Assembly: GCA_011048485.1 (NCBI GenBank)
Contig: DSDX01000254.1
Coordinates: forward strand, 1-11,075
Direction of reading: 5' to 3'
Length of the DNA: 11,075 bases
Source: Candidatus Aminicenantota bacterium
GTDB lineage: Bacteria > Acidobacteriota > Aminicenantia > Aminicenantales > Saccharicenantaceae
A model generated the notes under the pieces. It did no database searches, was not told the origin of the DNA, and worked only from the letters and a program-made list of their open reading frames with translations. Shown piece by piece: positions 1 through 6,368 of the stretch; position 1 is the first letter of the stretch; each line of letters starts with the position of its first letter. The position numbers and the translations under genes were made by a program.

Positions 1-184
1 CCCCTATGACCATCCCCGGTCCAGCGCCGATGGCATCCAGGATCTCCGCCGCCGGCTGCCTTTCATTGATCCCCTTTTCCCAATCCTCAATTTCGAAGGG
101 GGGATCCTGAGCAGCCAGTGTTCCCGCCGTTACAAACAGGAAAAATAATAACGGGACAATGAAGATTTTTCGCAAATAATCCAT
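1..184 (-). CDS. Exported SAM methyltransferase-like protein, N-terminus only
   Basis: This leftward gene is cut by the window edge; 61 codons are visible. The ATG at 184-182 has a purine-rich ribosome site (GGGAAAGGAAAA) just upstream. Residues 1-25 are a classic Sec signal peptide: a short basic start (MDYLRK), a hydrophobic core (IFIVPLLFFLFVTAG) and a small-residue cleavage region (TLAAQ). The mature part continues with a stretch containing NERQP and then AIGAGPGMVIG, where the window ends. From memory, a segment like 'ERQPP..VMDAIG..PGM.IGEIGAG' introduces motif I, the SAM-binding glycine loop, in a group of class I methyltransferases. The glycine loop itself lies outside the window, so the family call is an inference from about 30 residues. 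A signal peptide on a SAM-dependent enzyme would be odd, because SAM is a cytoplasmic cofactor. Confidence 0.6.
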   Translation of the reverse strand, partial: MDYLRKIFIVPLLFFLFVTAGTLAAQDPPFEIEDWEKGINERQPAAEILDAIGAGPGMVIG

Positions 185-470
185 TGTTTTCCTTTCCCTA
201 CGGTCTTTAAAATCGAGACTCCATAATTTAACACGAATCCGCTGCGATAAGTTTGACGGAACATGGAAATGCTCACATATCCTTCCTCTATTCATGGACA
301 GCAAATAGGAAAGACAATAGAGGAAAAACTGGCGATCCTCTTCGTTTTATGTTATGACCCTAGGATAGGGTCGGAGGAAGGCGCCGTCGACGCGATTCCT
401 TTCCCTCTCCTCGAGAGGGAGGGAGCGGATAAAACCCATGGAAGGGTGGCTCTGCCATCGGGGAGGTTTT
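185..470 (+). promoter_or_regulatory. Structured leader upstream of the Hcp-like gene
   Basis: This 286-base spacer separates the leftward methyltransferase-like gene from the rightward Hcp-like gene. It contains two perfect inverted repeats. GACCCTA (356-362) pairs with TAGGGTC (366-372) around a 3-base loop. TCCCTCTC (402-409) pairs with GAGAGGGA (413-420) around loop CTC. Neither is followed by a T-run, so neither looks like an intrinsic terminator. The second ends about 40 bases before the ribosome site at 461-466. A weak -35-like TTGACG lies at 253-258 without a convincing -10. The hairpins could be protein-binding sites or RNA structure in the 5' leader; the sequence does not decide. 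Confidence 0.4.
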
Positions 471-980
471 ATGATGAACAAAGGATGCCGGATTCTCTCC
501 CTTCTCGTCGCCACGGTCCTTCTCGTCCTCAAGCCGGTCGCCGGCCAGAGCAAGGGATTCCTCAACATCCAAGGGATCAGGGGCGAGGCGACGGACAAAG
601 ACCACAAAGGTTGGATTGAGCTCTTGTCCGCCGATCTGGGGGCCAACAATCGGCTGCTGAAGGGCGGTACGACCACCCGGTCTTCGTCCAGCGGCCGCGG
701 GGCTATCAATATCGTGAAGTCGGTAGACGCCTCATCAGCCGTGCTTCAGAAGATGGCCATGAGCGGCCGTAGCCTTGGGCTCGTCAAACTCAGCTTCACG
801 ACGACGGACTCGGAAGGGAATAAGTCCTATCTGCAGCTGACCATGACGGATGTCGTCGTGACCTCTTTTTCATTCTCCGGCTCCGGCGGGGATGACAAGC
901 CCACGGAAACCGTGACCATGAGTTACAGTAAAGTCAAGTGGGCGTATACGCCCTTGGATAAAGACGACCGATCGGCTTGA
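471..980 (+). CDS. Hcp-family protein with Sec signal peptide
   Basis: The product is 169 residues. Residues 1-26 form a signal peptide: MMNKGCR, then a hydrophobic core, then a cleavage site near KPVAGQ. The mature part matches the Hcp (type VI secretion tube protein) pattern along its length: FLNIQGIRGEATDKDHKGWIE (30-50) is the opening strand and conserved HKGWIE block, an SSSSGRG linker (71-77) precedes AINIVKSVD (78-86), TDVVVTSFSFSG (126-137) follows, and SYSKVKWAYTPLD (151-163) is the typical ending. Canonical Hcp proteins form hexameric rings and leave through the T6SS without a signal peptide, so this is probably a periplasmic or secreted Hcp-fold protein rather than a T6SS tube subunit. 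No other T6SS gene is in view. GGGAGG (461-466) supports ATG 471 or, with better spacing, ATG 474; an upstream in-frame ATG at 438 would bury the signal peptide. Confidence 0.85.
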   Translation: MMNKGCRILSLLVATVLLVLKPVAGQSKGFLNIQGIRGEATDKDHKGWIELLSADLGANNRLLKGGTTTRSSSSGRGAINIVKSVDASSAVLQKMAMSGRSLGLVKLSFTTTDSEGNKSYLQLTMTDVVVTSFSFSGSGGDDKPTETVTMSYSKVKWAYTPLDKDDRSA

Positions 981-1007
981 CCGGTCCTCCGACCGGCCTC
1001 CCCGGTC
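981..1007. repeat. Overlapping inverted repeats between convergent genes
   Basis: CCGGTC (981-986) pairs with GACCGG (991-996), and the same GACCGG can instead pair with CCGGTC (1002-1007), giving two mutually exclusive GC-rich hairpins directly behind the Hcp-like stop codon. The spacer is shared with the convergent dipeptidase. There is no T-run on either strand, so a Rho-independent terminator is not well supported, although transcript-end stabilisation is possible. Confidence 0.35.
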
Positions 1008-1091
1008 TGGATCTTGGAGTTGGTCCCGACTTCGGCCTTATAGCGACGGTCTCGGTCTCAGGATCTGCGCTTCCCCTCACAATTTTGCCGT

Positions 1092-2771
1092 TTAATCCGA
1101 ATACCCCTTCGCCACGCACCGCCAGAAGAACTTGTGGTACCGGTCGACGATTTCCTTCATGGCCTCCCGGCTGTAAGCGGTCAGGAACTGCTGAGCCTGG
1201 CCCGGGTCCTTTTTGTAGAGCTCGAGGGCCTTGTCTTCGATGTTTTTCTCTTCGCTGAAAAAACGCTGCTCGAGCGGTTCGCGCCAGGCCCGGAGCTCGT
1301 CGAAGAATGGTTTGAACCGGAGATGCATGACATTGAAGACGGCCCGCACCGCCCACCAGGCCGAGTCGGGCTGATACGTTTCGCTGTTGTAGGTGGAATA
1401 GAGCGGCGATATTTCGCTGACGCCGGCGTAAACGGGCGCGAATGTGCTGACGTACTGATTGCTGACGTAGAACCAATATTTTCCGCCGATCCAACCCGGC
1501 AGCCAGCTTCTAACCTGTCCGACGAAGCCGTACCCCCCGGTCGATCTGGCGACCTGACGGTTGTGGGGAATATCGAGGAGATCGCGCCAGTCCTTGCTGG
1601 GGAAGGGCGTCGTCAGGGGGCTTTTCACGAAGCCGCCCTTGCCGTCCGGAACGAACCAGTCATAATCCGCGGTCATGTCGTACGGCGTTCCTTCGAAAAC
1701 GGAGCGCTGGAAGGCCATGACATCCCGGACCGAAACGGGTTTGTCCGGTTTGACGGAAAGCGGCAGGTAATCCGAGGGAAAGCGGCGGGTGTGGTAGGGG
1801 TCGTAGAAATCGGACGCCCCCATGTCGAGGTCGCGGCCGTTTCGGTTCCTGTAGCCGGGAGCGAACGTCTTGGTGAACAGCCACATCCGCGACATTTGCC
1901 CGTCGCTCGGGTAGCTGCCGTAAGCCTCGTGAAAGCGGAACGGCTCGCCCGAGGCCGGGTCGTACCAGCCCATGTCGATCGCGGCCTGCTTGTAGTTGGC
2001 CGATCCCATGTACCGGTCCGGCTTCGAAAGGTCGATGTCGCGAATGATATGCGTGTTCGCCAGGACGACGACATGGTCGTCGGGGATGCGCTGGGCGGCC
2101 CAGACCGCGCCCGGGATCCCGCTGCCGCGTTTCCAATTGGTCATAGGGACACTGGCGACCTCGAGCACCCAGACCTCCCGGGGGTCGCAAATCAGCAGTC
2201 CTTCGCTCGCCGGGCCGCAGGAGGTGTGGAATCCGTATTCTTCCAGAAGCGAGCCGATCAGCTTCACCGCTTCGCGGGCGGTCTTGCAGCGCTGCAGGGC
2301 GAAAAGCTGGGCCTGCTCTATGGTCATGATCTGGTCGCCCGTGTCGGCGAAGCGGGCCAGCTCGGGCCGCTGGTAGAGGGTCGATTCGGCGATCATCAGC
2401 TGGTGTTCGTTCATCTGCGGATAGCCGGTGTGGAGGTAAGCGAAAGTGTGGGGCACCTGAGGGATATGCCCAAGGACTTCGCCGCGATGTTCGAAGGTGC
2501 TTCCCGGAGGAACGTCCTGGAGGCCGAAATGGACCGGGGCCGTTGAACCCGCCGGCCAGTCTTGGGCCGGAACGACATGGAGGCGGCTGTTCGCGCAGCA
2601 CCCGTCATGCGAGGCGATGACCGAACCGTCCGTCGAGGCCAGCCGTCCGACGGCGATCGAGGTGCAATGATCGTCTTGGTCGGGCAAGGGAAGGGCGGCC
2701 TGTCCCTCGACAGAACGGCCGACGAGAACGATCAGGATGCCGGCCGACAAGATCCATGATCCCATTTTCAT
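1092..2771 (-). CDS. Secreted C69 family dipeptidase
   Basis: The product is 559 residues and resembles peptidase family C69 (PepD-like, N-terminal nucleophile fold). Residues 1-24 are a signal peptide (core ILSAGILIVLVG). After a short pro-segment, C36 in DHCTSIAVGRLASTDGS is the expected catalytic cysteine, which in this family becomes the N-terminus after processing. The following SVIASHDG block and the internal EVWVLEV strand are also typical. Family members cleave dipeptides or short peptides; this one should act outside the cytoplasm. ATG at 2771 has GGGAGGAGG (2779-2787) seven bases upstream, an excellent ribosome site. The gene stands alone, convergent with the Hcp-like gene and divergent from the beta-helix gene. 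It is longer than the roughly 470 residues of lactobacillar PepD but intact. Long open frames on the other strand here are GC-driven shadows. Confidence 0.9.
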   Translation of the reverse strand: MKMGSWILSAGILIVLVGRSVEGQAALPLPDQDDHCTSIAVGRLASTDGSVIASHDGCCANSRLHVVPAQDWPAGSTAPVHFGLQDVPPGSTFEHRGEVLGHIPQVPHTFAYLHTGYPQMNEHQLMIAESTLYQRPELARFADTGDQIMTIEQAQLFALQRCKTAREAVKLIGSLLEEYGFHTSCGPASEGLLICDPREVWVLEVASVPMTNWKRGSGIPGAVWAAQRIPDDHVVVLANTHIIRDIDLSKPDRYMGSANYKQAAIDMGWYDPASGEPFRFHEAYGSYPSDGQMSRMWLFTKTFAPGYRNRNGRDLDMGASDFYDPYHTRRFPSDYLPLSVKPDKPVSVRDVMAFQRSVFEGTPYDMTADYDWFVPDGKGGFVKSPLTTPFPSKDWRDLLDIPHNRQVARSTGGYGFVGQVRSWLPGWIGGKYWFYVSNQYVSTFAPVYAGVSEISPLYSTYNSETYQPDSAWWAVRAVFNVMHLRFKPFFDELRAWREPLEQRFFSEEKNIEDKALELYKKDPGQAQQFLTAYSREAMKEIVDRYHKFFWRCVAKGYSD

Positions 2772-3064
2772 CTTTGTGCCTCCTCCCGCTGTCTATTTGT
2801 CTTGTGAATCAAGCCGATTTGGAATGTCTGCTTTCGCCTAGTTTACTCCCGGATATGCTAAAAATCGAGCCAAACGAAAGGCTTCGCCCTCCCGGCTCGG
2901 AATTCTCATGTCTTGTCGGGACGCGCGCCTTCGGGCGAATTCCTCCGCTCAATGGATCTTCCGAATCGAAGCCCGGGCGGACCGGGGGCCTCGGCGGGCC
3001 AAGAGGACAGGCCTTCGAGGGCCGGACGCTCGGACCTCGGCCTTCATGCCGGGGAGTCCAGGGA
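2772..3064. other. Intergenic spacer without recognisable gene
   Basis: This is most of the 343-base gap between two divergent secreted-protein genes. The open frames through it show no protein-like pattern or plausible ribosome site. The only local structure I see is a small hairpin with a TTCG tetraloop (CGCC 2926-2929, GGCG 2934-2937) and no T-run. The promoter of the leftward dipeptidase should lie in the AT-richer part near 2790-2860, but I cannot assign boxes with confidence. Confidence 0.5.
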
Positions 3065-3093
3065 TTGACTAGGGAGCAGCCGGGCATTAAGAT
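3065..3093 (+). promoter_or_regulatory. Sigma70-like promoter of the beta-helix gene
   Basis: TTGACT (3065-3070; 5 of 6 to consensus) is separated by 17 bases from TAAGAT (3088-3093; 4 of 6). An overlapping TACAAT at 3093-3098 is a closer match to the -10 box but lies too far from the -35. Transcription would begin near 3100, giving a very short leader that starts at the ribosome site GGAGG (3103-3107). Confidence 0.5.
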
Positions 3094-3114
3094 ACAATCA
3101 AGGGAGGTTGGATC

Positions 3115-4947
3115 ATGAGGAAACTCGCCTGGCTGCTCGTTTTCACCCTATCAGCCGCGGCTTATCGGCCGCCCCCGCGGGCCGAAACCCAAACCGTCAG
3201 CTCGGTTCAGGAACTCATGAGCGCGTTGGCCCGGGCCGCGACCAACCAGAAGCCCGATATCATCAACCTGGCCGCGGGAACCTATGACTTCGATCGTATG
3301 CCCGGCCCGATTCTCTACCAGCCGCAAGGTCGGCCCCAGCCGCCGGAGACTTATCCGATCACCATCCAGGGGGCCGGCACGGAGCTCACCATTCTCGAGG
3401 GAAGGGGGAAGACAGGATTCCTGTTCATCGACACAACCAAGCTCAATGACGCCAAAAAGGGGAGAGACTCCGCGGTGCACGTCACCGTCTCTGATATGAC
3501 CTTCAAGGACGCGGGTCCCGGATCTCCGCTCACCGTGGGGACCCTCGAGGCCACGACCAGGATCCACAACGTGAAGTGTCTCTCCACCGAATGCGCCGCC
3601 GGGGGAAGCACCCTCATCGTTTCCAGCGAGAAAGGGGTTATCATCCTCGGGAACAGCCTGTTTTCGGGGAGCGAGATCAGCCCGACCTCGAGCGGCGCCG
3701 TGCTGAGCTCAAGAAGCGGTTCGATATCCGTCACCGGATGCACCTTTGCCCGCAACCGGGGACAGAAGGACGGGATCGGACTCCTCGCAATGACGAACAC
3801 CGGAGTGATCACAGTCGGCAAAAACTCCTTCGAAAACAACGATGCCTTAGGACACACGGGGCCGTTGGCCATCGTGATCGGCGGGAAGGGAGCGGTCGGA
3901 GTCGTCGAGAACAGGTTCATCGGCAACAACGGCGCCCGGGGCTGCTTGCATGTTCAGGCCATCCAAGAGGGCGGGGCCGTTATCGAGAAAAACAATTTCA
4001 CTGACAACAGCAGCTGGGGCGTCTGGTTCGAGACGATGAACGGGGCCGTCGAGCTGAAGGCCAACCGCTTCCTCCGTAATCTCGACGGGGGCGCCCGTCT
4101 CGGGGCCGGTCCCGGGCTGGGTTCGGCGGAGCTCGTCAACAACGTTCTCGCGGGCGAGTCCCACGGAATCGGCGCCCTCGTGGAGATTCATACCGTGACG
4201 GTGGTCAACAACACCTTTGCGTCCTACCGCGAGGGCCTGCGGATCGTTCAGGCGAAGAACACCGCGGCCGCAAAGATCTACAACAATATCCTCTGGGGCC
4301 ACCAGGCCGCTGACATCTCCATCAAGGACGACGACGATTCCGATGGCCTGGGCGGACGCGTCGAGCTCCACAACAACGACTTTTCCACCCTGGAGGTTGA
4401 TGTGGGAGACAAACTTGCCCGGAGCGGCAACCTCGACATCGACCCCCATCTCTTCATGGTGGACTTTCACCTGTATCCCTATTCTCCGGTGATCGACAAA
4501 GGCCTACCGGGCGCGCCCGGGCTCCCGGACAAGGATTTCGAGGGAGACTCGCGGACTGTCGATGCGAACGGCGACTCCGTCAGGGAGCCGGACATGGGAG
4601 CCGACGAGGTCGCCGAATACAAGGAAGCTCCCCGGGTTGTCACGACCCACCCGAAGGACGGCGCCGTCAACGTGCCCTTGGACTCCCTGATCACCGCTAC
4701 GTTCTCGATGCGGATGAGCGTTTCCAGCCTGGATCTGGAGTCGTTCACCGTGAGGCCCGCTGTTCCGGGCGGGATGGCGTACGATCCGGGAACCCTGATG
4801 GTCACGTTCGAGCCGATTTGGGAAAAGCTCAAGCCCGGCACAACCTATACGTGCACCATTACGACGGGCGCTCGGGCTGAGCTCGGCGCGCCTCTGACCT
4901 CCGAATTCGTCTGGAGATTCACCACAGTGCCCGACAAGCGCTCGTAA
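3115..4947 (+). CDS. Secreted right-handed beta-helix protein with C-terminal Ig-like domain
   Basis: The product is 610 residues. Residues 1-24 are a signal peptide (MRKLAWLLVFTLSAAA). Residues about 30-440 repeat a pattern of short strands with asparagine-rich turns, such as NSFENN, ENRFIGNN, EKNNFTDNS and KANRFLRN, which is the signature of a pectate-lyase-like parallel beta-helix (PF13229 type). Residues about 441-498 run from DIDPHLF through YSPVIDKG to DMGADE, the cap seen in many such exoproteins. Residues about 506-605 form a Big_5/SbsA-like Ig domain (THPKDGAVNVP near its start, FVWRFTTVPD at its end). I see no identifiable catalytic residues, so polysaccharide lyase activity is not shown; adhesion or polymer binding is equally possible. 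ATG 3115 has GGAGG seven bases upstream and a good promoter. No sorting signal or lipobox is visible. Confidence 0.85.
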   Translation: MRKLAWLLVFTLSAAAYRPPPRAETQTVSSVQELMSALARAATNQKPDIINLAAGTYDFDRMPGPILYQPQGRPQPPETYPITIQGAGTELTILEGRGKTGFLFIDTTKLNDAKKGRDSAVHVTVSDMTFKDAGPGSPLTVGTLEATTRIHNVKCLSTECAAGGSTLIVSSEKGVIILGNSLFSGSEISPTSSGAVLSSRSGSISVTGCTFARNRGQKDGIGLLAMTNTGVITVGKNSFENNDALGHTGPLAIVIGGKGAVGVVENRFIGNNGARGCLHVQAIQEGGAVIEKNNFTDNSSWGVWFETMNGAVELKANRFLRNLDGGARLGAGPGLGSAELVNNVLAGESHGIGALVEIHTVTVVNNTFASYREGLRIVQAKNTAAAKIYNNILWGHQAADISIKDDDDSDGLGGRVELHNNDFSTLEVDVGDKLARSGNLDIDPHLFMVDFHLYPYSPVIDKGLPGAPGLPDKDFEGDSRTVDANGDSVREPDMGADEVAEYKEAPRVVTTHPKDGAVNVPLDSLITATFSMRMSVSSLDLESFTVRPAVPGGMAYDPGTLMVTFEPIWEKLKPGTTYTCTITTGARAELGAPLTSEFVWRFTTVPDKRS

Positions 4948-4951
4948 AGCG

Positions 4952-4966
4952 GACGGGGTCGTCTCT
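4952..4966 (+). terminator. Weak candidate terminator behind the beta-helix gene
   Basis: GACG (4952-4955) pairs with CGTC (4960-4963) around GGGT, a few bases after the stop codon, followed by a pyrimidine-rich but interrupted tail (TCTATCT). The stem is only four pairs, so this is marginal. Confidence 0.2.
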
Positions 4967-5028
4967 ATCTACAAGGAACGATTCATCTCGTGCCTGGAAA
5001 GGTGGCTAGACCTCAAGCTGGCCGCTCC

Positions 5029-5043
5029 CCCGGCGACACCGGG
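5029..5043 (-). terminator. Short hairpin behind the ConA-like gene
   Basis: CCCGG (5029-5033) pairs with CCGGG (5039-5043) just downstream, in the leftward sense, of the stop codon at 5054-5052. There is no T-run, so its role as a terminator is uncertain. Confidence 0.2.
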
Positions 5044-5051
5044 CTGGAGGA

Positions 5052-6026
5052 TCAATGAATAAGCCGGTCGATCCGGATATCGTCGAACCAGGCGATCTGT
5101 GATTCAGTTTCCAGGGCAAAACACCCCCGACCGTACGTACTGTCCCTGATTTCGAGCTTCAGAACCTGGCCGGGTCCGAGGCCGACCGCCGAGGGATCGA
5201 GCGCTTTCAACGGATCGCGGGGATTCTTGGGGCTTACGAAAAGAGTCAGCCGGTCGCCCTGGACCTCGATCCTGACGCGCAAGAATTCGGCCGTCCCACG
5301 GATGCCCCCGCCCGGGCTGAATCCGTTTTTGTTCTTGACGGCCCAGGTCATGAGGTCCCCGGCGCTCAAATTGGAAGGGTTCTGTGGAAGAGGGTTGTCG
5401 ATGTCGCTTATAAGAACGAATTCTTTTCCAGAGTCCCAGCGGCTGAGGCCGATATAGCGCGTGCCCGGAGGCAGTTGGCTCTCGCCGCGAGCCTGATGGA
5501 CTCTCGGCGGGCCCCCGCCGTTCAGGAAGAACATGTAGCCGTTTCCCCGGCTCGGAGTCTGGACCATGGCTCCGCCGGTCCGAACCCACACGCGGATCTC
5601 GTCGTTATCCGTAGCCGCCCGGCCCAATGTGCATTCGACGGAATAATCCCCCCAGTTATTATCGCCATAAGAAGCATATCCGCTCGTGTTACTACCCTGG
5701 AGAAGGACATTTTCCATGTACGCCGGGACACCCAGGGGGAATTGAGTGGGGGTATCGAAGTGAGCGATTGTCCACTTCCCCCCTCCTCCAAAATTCCACC
5801 CCTGGTCGACCAAAAGGGACGCGGCGCTACCAGATATCGGGTAGGAGTTGAAATCCTCTGCCAGGACAAGAATACTCCGCATTTTGAGTGTGGGCCGTTT
5901 GAATGTTTTAAGCCGGCGGACCTGATCCGCCGGGCCCGGCCCCCGGAGCGCGAAAAGACCGATCGTGGCGGCCGAGATGCATAGAGCCGTCACAACTAGC
6001 GCGGAAACGCTCCTGATTATCCTCAT
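5052..6026 (-). CDS. Exported protein of likely concanavalin A-like/LamG fold, function unknown
   Basis: The product is 324 residues. Residues 7-28 are hydrophobic (SVSALVVTALCISAATIGLF), a signal peptide or uncleaved N-terminal anchor. The rest is strand-rich and begins with EDFNSY (57-62) and ends with WFDDIRID (313-320). That start/end pair is typical of jelly-roll carbohydrate-binding or DUF1080-type domains, where the last strand carries the (F/Y)DD(I/V) motif. Blocks such as WGDYSVECTLGR and LRVRIEVQGDRLTLFVS fit the paired sheets of this fold. I cannot name a substrate or a catalytic site. The ATG at 6026 has an AGGGG ribosome site (within 6034-6039). A TATATT -10-like box (6050-6055, leftward) lacks a clear -35. 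The gene stands alone, convergent with the beta-helix gene. Confidence 0.75.
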   Translation of the reverse strand: MRIIRSVSALVVTALCISAATIGLFALRGPGPADQVRRLKTFKRPTLKMRSILVLAEDFNSYPISGSAASLLVDQGWNFGGGGKWTIAHFDTPTQFPLGVPAYMENVLLQGSNTSGYASYGDNNWGDYSVECTLGRAATDNDEIRVWVRTGGAMVQTPSRGNGYMFFLNGGGPPRVHQARGESQLPPGTRYIGLSRWDSGKEFVLISDIDNPLPQNPSNLSAGDLMTWAVKNKNGFSPGGGIRGTAEFLRVRIEVQGDRLTLFVSPKNPRDPLKALDPSAVGLGPGQVLKLEIRDSTYGRGCFALETESQIAWFDDIRIDRLIH

Positions 6027-6049
6027 CGTGTATCCCCTTACACGCTCTC

Positions 6050-6055
6050 AATATA
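6050..6055 (-). promoter_or_regulatory. Possible -10 box of the ConA-like gene
   Basis: Read leftward this is TATATT, 5 of 6 to the sigma70 -10 consensus, 24 bases before the ATG at 6026. The best upstream candidate, TTGTGG (6080-6075), has 19-base spacing and a poor match, so only the -10 is suggested. Confidence 0.3.
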
Positions 6056-6111
6056 GCACGAAAAAGAGGAATAGCCACAAAATGATCTCCAGGTGTTGGA
6101 TGAAAAGGTTT

Positions 6112-6270
6112 TCAAGCCGGCGTGCTCCCGGGAAAGCCGAGATTCGCCTGGTAGTCGCCTGCGGCCTCCTTCAGGAACAGCGTGACGCTGGAACCCGTCA
6201 TCCCGGATGTGAAGGTATTGCCAAAAGGATAGGAATTGCAGAACCCGGTCCTCCCCCGGAGAAAGGACAT
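6112..6270 (-). pseudogene. Probable coding remnant, C-terminal 52 codons
   Basis: This leftward frame of 52 codons ends in TGA at 6114-6112 and could start at ATG 6270, but its GGAGGAGG stretch directly abuts that ATG, leaving almost no spacing. Residues 13-52 read like a genuine protein tail (for example YPFGNTFTSGMTGSS, then VTLFLKEAAGDYQANLGFPG). Over its last 32 codons about four fifths of third positions are G or C, clearly more than in the overlapping longer frame of the same strand (6038-6406). Upstream, the other frame (ERLECLFEAEEDVLSPGE) is also protein-like, so a frameshift near 6240-6260 may have split an older gene. It lies in the 342-base gap between two exported-protein genes. 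I do not recognise the family. It could also be a genuine small gene. Confidence 0.4.
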
Positions 6271-6368
6271 CCTCCTCCGCCTCGAACAGGCATTCGAGCC
6301 TCTCGCCTGGAAAGGCTGACCGGCAACGTTTTTCGGCCTCCCGCCGTCTTTCCCTGCGGAGAGGCCAC

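Noticed and set aside
263..619. 118-codon + frame overlapping the Hcp-like gene
   Set aside because: It runs through the hairpin leader and into the Hcp-like gene in another frame, with arginine- and proline-rich shadow composition.
1134..2546. 470-codon open frame on the + strand opposite the C69 dipeptidase
   Set aside because: It is antisense to a clearly recognised gene, has no family-like pattern, and is explained by high GC and the codon bias of the real gene.
2756..3118. 120-codon + frame across the divergent spacer
   Set aside because: No ribosome site, no protein-like pattern, and it overlaps both the dipeptidase start and the promoter of the beta-helix gene.
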